Source of the DNA: an uncultured Pseudomonadota bacterium
GTDB lineage: Bacteria > Myxococcota_A > Bradymonadia > Bradymonadales > GCA-2716585
Direction: 5' to 3'
Length of the DNA: 64,000 nucleotides
Assembly (NCBI GenBank): GCA_937123825.1
Contig: CAKZKQ010000482.1
Location: 1 to 64,000 of the forward strand
The notes under the pieces were generated by a model, which was given only the letters and a program-made list of their open reading frames with translations, was not told where the DNA came from and did not search any database. A program made the translations under genes and the position numbers. Positions 61,401 to 64,000 of this stretch are shown here, piece after piece. How positions within the stretch are numbered: position 1 is the first letter of the stretch; the number at the start of each line of letters is the position of its first letter.

Positions 61401-61579
61401 TCATCGATCGCGGCGGCTACGACCCCTCGCTGGGCGCGCGTCCCATGCGCCAGACCCTCCAGCGCCTCATTGAGGTCCCCGTCTCTGAGCGCATCATCAG
61501 CGGCGCCATCAAGAGCGGCGATCACGTCAAAGTGGACGTCGAAAAAGGCGAACTGGTCTTCAAGGTCACCGACCGCTGA
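58445..61579 (+). CDS. Clp/Hsp100 AAA+ unfoldase with long proline/basic linker
   Basis: A 1044-residue Hsp100 protein. Clp-N domain (about 8-140), then a linker of about 290 residues (140-430) rich in Pro, Gln, Arg and Lys and not seen in standard ClpA/B/C. Two intact AAA+ domains follow: Walker A G-P-P-G-V-G-K-T (485-492), Walker B V-V-F-L-D-E, second Walker A G-P-T-G-V-G-K-T (765-772), L-L-D-E-V-E-K-S-H-P, T-S-N and G-A-R-P. It lacks the ClpB middle coiled coil. It has an I-G-F loop (Q-I-G-F-G-N) of the ClpP-docking type. It probably feeds substrates to ClpP or acts as a disaggregase. Compare the degenerate Clp at 23.4-26.2 kb. Confidence 0.93.
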   Translation: MGSLDIGCTLSDDAQRLIDMARRDAARQQISTSSNHLLRAICTAPTAAQEYLLEQHVELARVQAILDPSAAEPPQVLEQVWNTARSLTSAPSALTSLHLLAGLLRYHTHSNAVRTLRCAGLDTTRLRNTLISQLTQRAAGRLGGRMQSATPVGEAPRVMTMPQQAPMAPQGPGQAPPQGQPPQGWGNAPPHAPQQQPWVDPSVPGHLRPDHPLNAPNPYLPAARFVAPPPVLSPPPTPVPSTRPPVTPRRPQPKPQRPVSRITPRKSSDNGKKKPGRTIRPQRPSGTDGTRSNKPRKSPPVGLAGRLKGRFGTRKPRRDREALPKPSMKALADDIFGDGPPIALDEMKRQLAEDIERLGPELGNDKEVPSDDAPPTNADKTESKHQGLSPGAAPAVAAPEKRPQAEMTVRKATKPDARNARLQRKLEARYTLDPEVYPFLARLGRNLSLMAIQGQLDDLVGRDSEIARLTDVLNKRRSNNPLLVGPPGVGKTAIVEGLALDMAGLREDEDESMRDERIIVELEMGRLLSGTQLRGSFSERLIGIKDEVAKAKGRIVVFLDELHTWIGAGASGDGGADAAGELKAALARGRFPCIGATTNDEYTRYVESDPAFKRRFQVIEVAEPSPEDCAIIMRGVMPAYAQHHKVTYEDDAIEAAIRFSQRYIPDERLPDKAIGVLDLAGSRARRMRKPQVDRAIVARVVSDQTGVPMEKLLMTDRERFLRMEEILGANLIGHRAVIKRVCEVIRRNHAGFHSGRPIGSFLFLGPTGVGKTELVKVLADFLFRDRNAIVRLDMSEYRESHAVSRLIGAPPGYVGHEHGGQLTEAIRKKPYQIVLLDEVEKSHPEVLNILLQLLDDGRLTDGKGRTINFANTVIIMTSNLGSEYLSAGVEAVTQHRQIGFGNVETPLPVSRELRLTEEIAQNVLGTARGTLSPELWNRIEERVVFGPLTREEVGRIAHLQMRDSARRLAAEREIYIEATEAVYDLLIDRGGYDPSLGARPMRQTLQRLIEVPVSERIISGAIKSGDHVKVDVEKGELVFKVTDR

Positions 61580-61621
61580 CCACCACCCCCTCCAAAACCC
61601 TCCTTTTACTCAGGAGCACCC

Positions 61622-62608
61622 ATGCGCGCGTTGATCATCACCGAACACGGCGGCCCCGAAGTCCTCAAAATCGGTCAGGTGCCCGACCCCGAACCCGGCC
61701 CCGGCCAAATCCGGGTCCGCGTGCGCGCCTGCGCCATCAACCGCGCCGACATCCTCCAAAGGCGCGGCTTCTACCCAGCCCCGCTGGGCACTCGCCAGGA
61801 CATCCCCGGCCTTGAATACGCCGGAGAGGTCGAGGCACTTGGCCCCGGCACCCTGGGTTGGTCCGTGGGCGACCGCGTCATGGGCCTTGTGCCCGGTGCG
61901 GGCTGCGCTCAAAAGGTCGTTGTCCACGCCCGAGAGGCCATTGCGGCCCCCGAAGGGCTCGACTGGGCCCAGCTTGGCGCCATCCCCGAAGCCTTCATGA
62001 CTGCCTACGACGCGCTCTTGCTCCAGGCTGGCCTTCGCCCCGGCCAGCGCGCCCTCATCCACGCCGTGGGCAGCGGCGTGGGCACCGCCGCCGTTCAACT
62101 GGCCCGCTGGAGCGGCGCCCAGACCTTCGGCACAGCGCGCTCGGACTGGAAGCTGGAGCGCTGCAAGGCGCTGGGCCTGGACGTGGGCATCGACGCCAGC
62201 TCTGGCTCCTTCCTGGAGGCCCTCAAAGAGGCCACCGGCGGCCAGGGCGTCGATTGCGTGCTCGATCTGGTCGGCGGCAGCTACGTGCTGGAAAACCTCG
62301 ACGCGCTGGTCTCGCGCGGCACCATCATCACGGTGGGCCTGCTTGGCGGCGGCAAAGCCCAGGTCCCCCTGCGCACCCTCATGCGCAAACGCCTCACCTG
62401 GCTCGGCACCGTCCTGCGCGCTCGCCCCATCGAGGAAAAAATCACCCTCGCCCAGGACTTCGCCCACCTTGTCTCTCCGGCCTTCGCCACCGGCGCGCTG
62501 GTCCCCGTGGTCGACAAGGTCTTTCCCATCGCGCAGGCCGTCGAGGCCCACCGGCATATGGAGAGCAACGCCAGCTTTGGCAAGATCGTCCTGACCTGGG
62601 ATGACTGA
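61622..62608 (+). CDS. Zinc-free NADPH:quinone oxidoreductase (MDR superfamily)
   Basis: A 328-residue medium-chain reductase, PIG3/QOR-like. N-terminal GroES-like fold (C-A-I-N-R-A-D-I-L-Q-R-R-G-x-Y), then the NADPH-binding Rossmann motif A-V-G-S-G-V-G-T-A-A-V-Q-L-A and A-R-S-D-W-K-L-E-R. The zinc ligands of alcohol dehydrogenases are absent. It likely reduces quinones or enones. It follows the Clp gene by 42 bases with AGGAG before the ATG, so they may be co-transcribed. Confidence 0.9.
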   Translation: MRALIITEHGGPEVLKIGQVPDPEPGPGQIRVRVRACAINRADILQRRGFYPAPLGTRQDIPGLEYAGEVEALGPGTLGWSVGDRVMGLVPGAGCAQKVVVHAREAIAAPEGLDWAQLGAIPEAFMTAYDALLLQAGLRPGQRALIHAVGSGVGTAAVQLARWSGAQTFGTARSDWKLERCKALGLDVGIDASSGSFLEALKEATGGQGVDCVLDLVGGSYVLENLDALVSRGTIITVGLLGGGKAQVPLRTLMRKRLTWLGTVLRARPIEEKITLAQDFAHLVSPAFATGALVPVVDKVFPIAQAVEAHRHMESNASFGKIVLTWDD

Positions 62609-62736
62609 CGCTGAGCGGTGCATGGGTGCGTTTGGGGTGGGCCAAGTGGGGTAGGGTGGGGTGGCGCCTTGACAAGACCCCGGCGCAGGCCGTCTCCTAC
62701 TGCCACAATCCACGTTGTGACAAAGGAGGAATCCCC

Positions 62737-63303
62737 ATGAGTGAAGAAGACAAGGCCCTCACCCGCAAATGCGATGCTGGACAGCTTGAGATCGGCGACC
62801 GCCTCAGCCGCATCCAGTACTATCAGGTCCTGGAGATCAACGAAGACAGCAACGGCGACCGCAGCTACGTGGTGCAGAACGAGGCGGGCTTTAAGTTCAA
62901 GGTCACCTCCGGCATCGTCGAAGCCGAGATGTTCACCGCCAACCAGTTCACCACCGAAGAGAAGGTCTCGCGCACCGAGTTGATCGAAAAACTCGAAGGC
63001 GCCCGCGACACCTGCTTCACGGTGGTCTTTGAGCGCAAGCTGACCGACAAGCTCCTGGCCGACAAGCTCTTTGATTTGTCCGAGATTGGGTTGCAGACCG
63101 ACCGCGAGCGGCGCAAATACGCCCGCGAGCTGCTCAAAGGCACCGAGCGCCGCCTGGTGGGCTACCTCATGAAGGCCGAGCCCAAGATGGGCCGCTCCAT
63201 GGTCGTCGATCTTGAGGTCGAGCCGGGCCGCAACAACATCCGCATGGTCGACCACCGCACCATCAAAGAGCTCATCATCCGCGGCGTGCGCTACCACTGC
63301 TGA
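62737..63303 (+). CDS. Unknown cytoplasmic protein
   Basis: Start at ATG 62737 with the strong AAAGGAGGA site; the frame is open upstream. A 188-residue protein of mixed alpha/beta character: S-Y-V-V-Q-N-E-A-G-F-K-F-K-V, then T-V-V-F-E-R-K-L-T-D-K-L and V-V-D-L-E-V-E-P-G. No recognised family, no signal peptide or membrane helix. It may be an expressed housekeeping-type protein, judging by its strong ribosome site. Confidence 0.6.
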   Translation: MSEEDKALTRKCDAGQLEIGDRLSRIQYYQVLEINEDSNGDRSYVVQNEAGFKFKVTSGIVEAEMFTANQFTTEEKVSRTELIEKLEGARDTCFTVVFERKLTDKLLADKLFDLSEIGLQTDRERRKYARELLKGTERRLVGYLMKAEPKMGRSMVVDLEVEPGRNNIRMVDHRTIKELIIRGVRYHC

Positions 63304-63335
63304 GCGGCGCCCACCCCAGCGCTGAGCCCCCCACA

Positions 63336-64000
63336 TCACCCCATCGTGGCGCGGCAGTAACCAAAGAAGCCCTTGGTCTTGATGACCTGCGCCACCTCGG
63401 CTGGCACCATCTCTTCCCAGGTCGGGTCCTTGTGCTTGAGCTTGTGGATGATGTCCCGCGAGTAGATGTGCAGGTAGTCGGCGTTGTAGTTGCTCATCTG
63501 CTTGATCCGCCCATTGTCGACCAGATACTGGAAGAAGAGCCGGAGGTTGTCCGGGATGGGCAGGTTGTCCACCGTCAGAAGCGTGTTGGCGGCGGTGTCC
63601 TGGTAGGGGTAGATGTAGAGCTTCAGGTTCTCTTTAAAGAGCCTCCCAAAGGCCTCCATGATGCCACCCTCAAGGTCGCTGTAATATTGCTCGTCAAAGA
63701 GCGTCATCAGGCTGCGCGCGCTCATGGCGATCCCGATGGGGCTGTGGGAAAACCCATAGAGGTAGGTCGCCAGGCGGTGGTACTCCGAAAAATCCGAGAT
63801 CAATACCGCTGTGCCCGAGGCCGCCAGGACATCTGCCCTGGCCAGAAAGTCCTGAAGGTCGATCTCACCACGGTCCATGAGGTTGCTCATGGTGATCTCC
63901 ATGATGGGCAAGACTTTGGACGACTCCAGGTCGTGGTCGGCGACGAAGCTCTCCTGGGCGCAGTGCATCATGTCGATGTTGACGTGGGTCACCGGCCTGA
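63336..64000 (-). CDS. C-terminal part of an unknown protein (partial, cut by the window edge)
   Basis: The minus-strand frame is open from the right edge and ends at 63336, giving at least 221 residues. A GTG at 63992 could be an internal or true start, but the frame continues beyond it, so the 5' end is unknown. The product is mixed helical with many Asp/Leu/Tyr: D-H-D-L-E-S-S-K-V-L-P-I-M-E-I, Y-G-F-S-H-S-P-I-G-I-A-M, and C-terminal F-F-G-Y-C-R. No family is recognised. It converges with the 62737 gene, 32 bases apart. Confidence 0.55.
   Translation of the reverse strand, partial: RPVTHVNIDMMHCAQESFVADHDLESSKVLPIMEITMSNLMDRGEIDLQDFLARADVLAASGTAVLISDFSEYHRLATYLYGFSHSPIGIAMSARSLMTLFDEQYYSDLEGGIMEAFGRLFKENLKLYIYPYQDTAANTLLTVDNLPIPDNLRLFFQYLVDNGRIKQMSNYNADYLHIYSRDIIHKLKHKDPTWEEMVPAEVAQVIKTKGFFGYCRATMG

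Overview
The window is high-GC, densely coded bacterial chromosome. Only the first ~1.2 kb is visibly AT-richer. Gene content points to a Gram-negative bacterium of the former Deltaproteobacteria, most likely Myxococcota or a close relative such as the Bradymonadota. The reasons are a complete Tol-Pal set, many outer-membrane lipoproteins (MopE-type Cys/Asp repeats, Asn-rich linkers), TPR/PEGA proteins, a DUF4388/J-domain regulator, a TIGR04563-like ribbon-helix-helix protein and a polar-type flagellar operon. The lineage is inferred from gene families; no rRNA or tRNA gene was seen.

Layout. 1-1.2 kb: the end of an insertion sequence and an AT-rich lipoprotein gene. 1.2-3 kb: a Clp-fold (SDH-type) protein lacking the usual nucleophile, and a membrane protein. 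3-7.6 kb: tolQ-tolR-tolA-tolB-pal on the minus strand. 7.7-13.4 kb: a PocR-domain sigma-54 activator and a 1.3-kb-residue MopE-repeat lipoprotein. 13.7-17.8 kb: lipoprotein, di-haem cytochrome and VWA genes. 18-22 kb: a four-gene plus-strand run of radical SAM/SPASM, S26-type peptidase, larB and larC; LarC carries a 117-residue perfect His-X repeat. 22-29.5 kb (minus): a large membrane TPR-like protein, a Clp ATPase with a degenerate second ATPase ring, and a zinc-ribbon rhomboid protease. 29.7-33.7 kb: unrecognised genes and PEGA/TPR proteins. 34.4-44.1 kb: flagellar genes fliF-fliG-fliH-fliI-fliJ-motE-fliK-flgD-flgE, ending at a strong terminator. 44.5-51 kb: a small RHH regulator, VWA lipoprotein, TetR, DUF4388/J/TPR protein, MtnB and class I aldolase. 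51.3-54.1 kb: an Rrf2 regulator, cysteine-synthase-like protein, CysO-like ubiquitin-fold protein and JAMM peptidase. 54.4-56.8 kb: metG with an unusual C-terminal B3/4 domain. 56.9-64 kb: methyltransferase, a second Clp unfoldase, quinone oxidoreductase, and two unrecognised genes, the last cut by the window edge.

The most interesting region is 51.9-56.8 kb. It has the gene order and overlaps of the CysM-CysO-Mec cysteine pathway. However, the cysteine synthase homologue has Arg where the PLP lysine should be and a lost substrate loop, and the CysO homologue has no C-terminal Gly-Gly. The JAMM peptidase keeps its whole motif. This looks like a conserved but re-purposed module, and it sits divergently next to a MetRS fused to an editing-type B3/4 domain. 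Second in interest are the operon pairing a half-degenerate Clp unfoldase with a rhomboid protease, and the radical SAM-S26 peptidase-LarB-LarC run.
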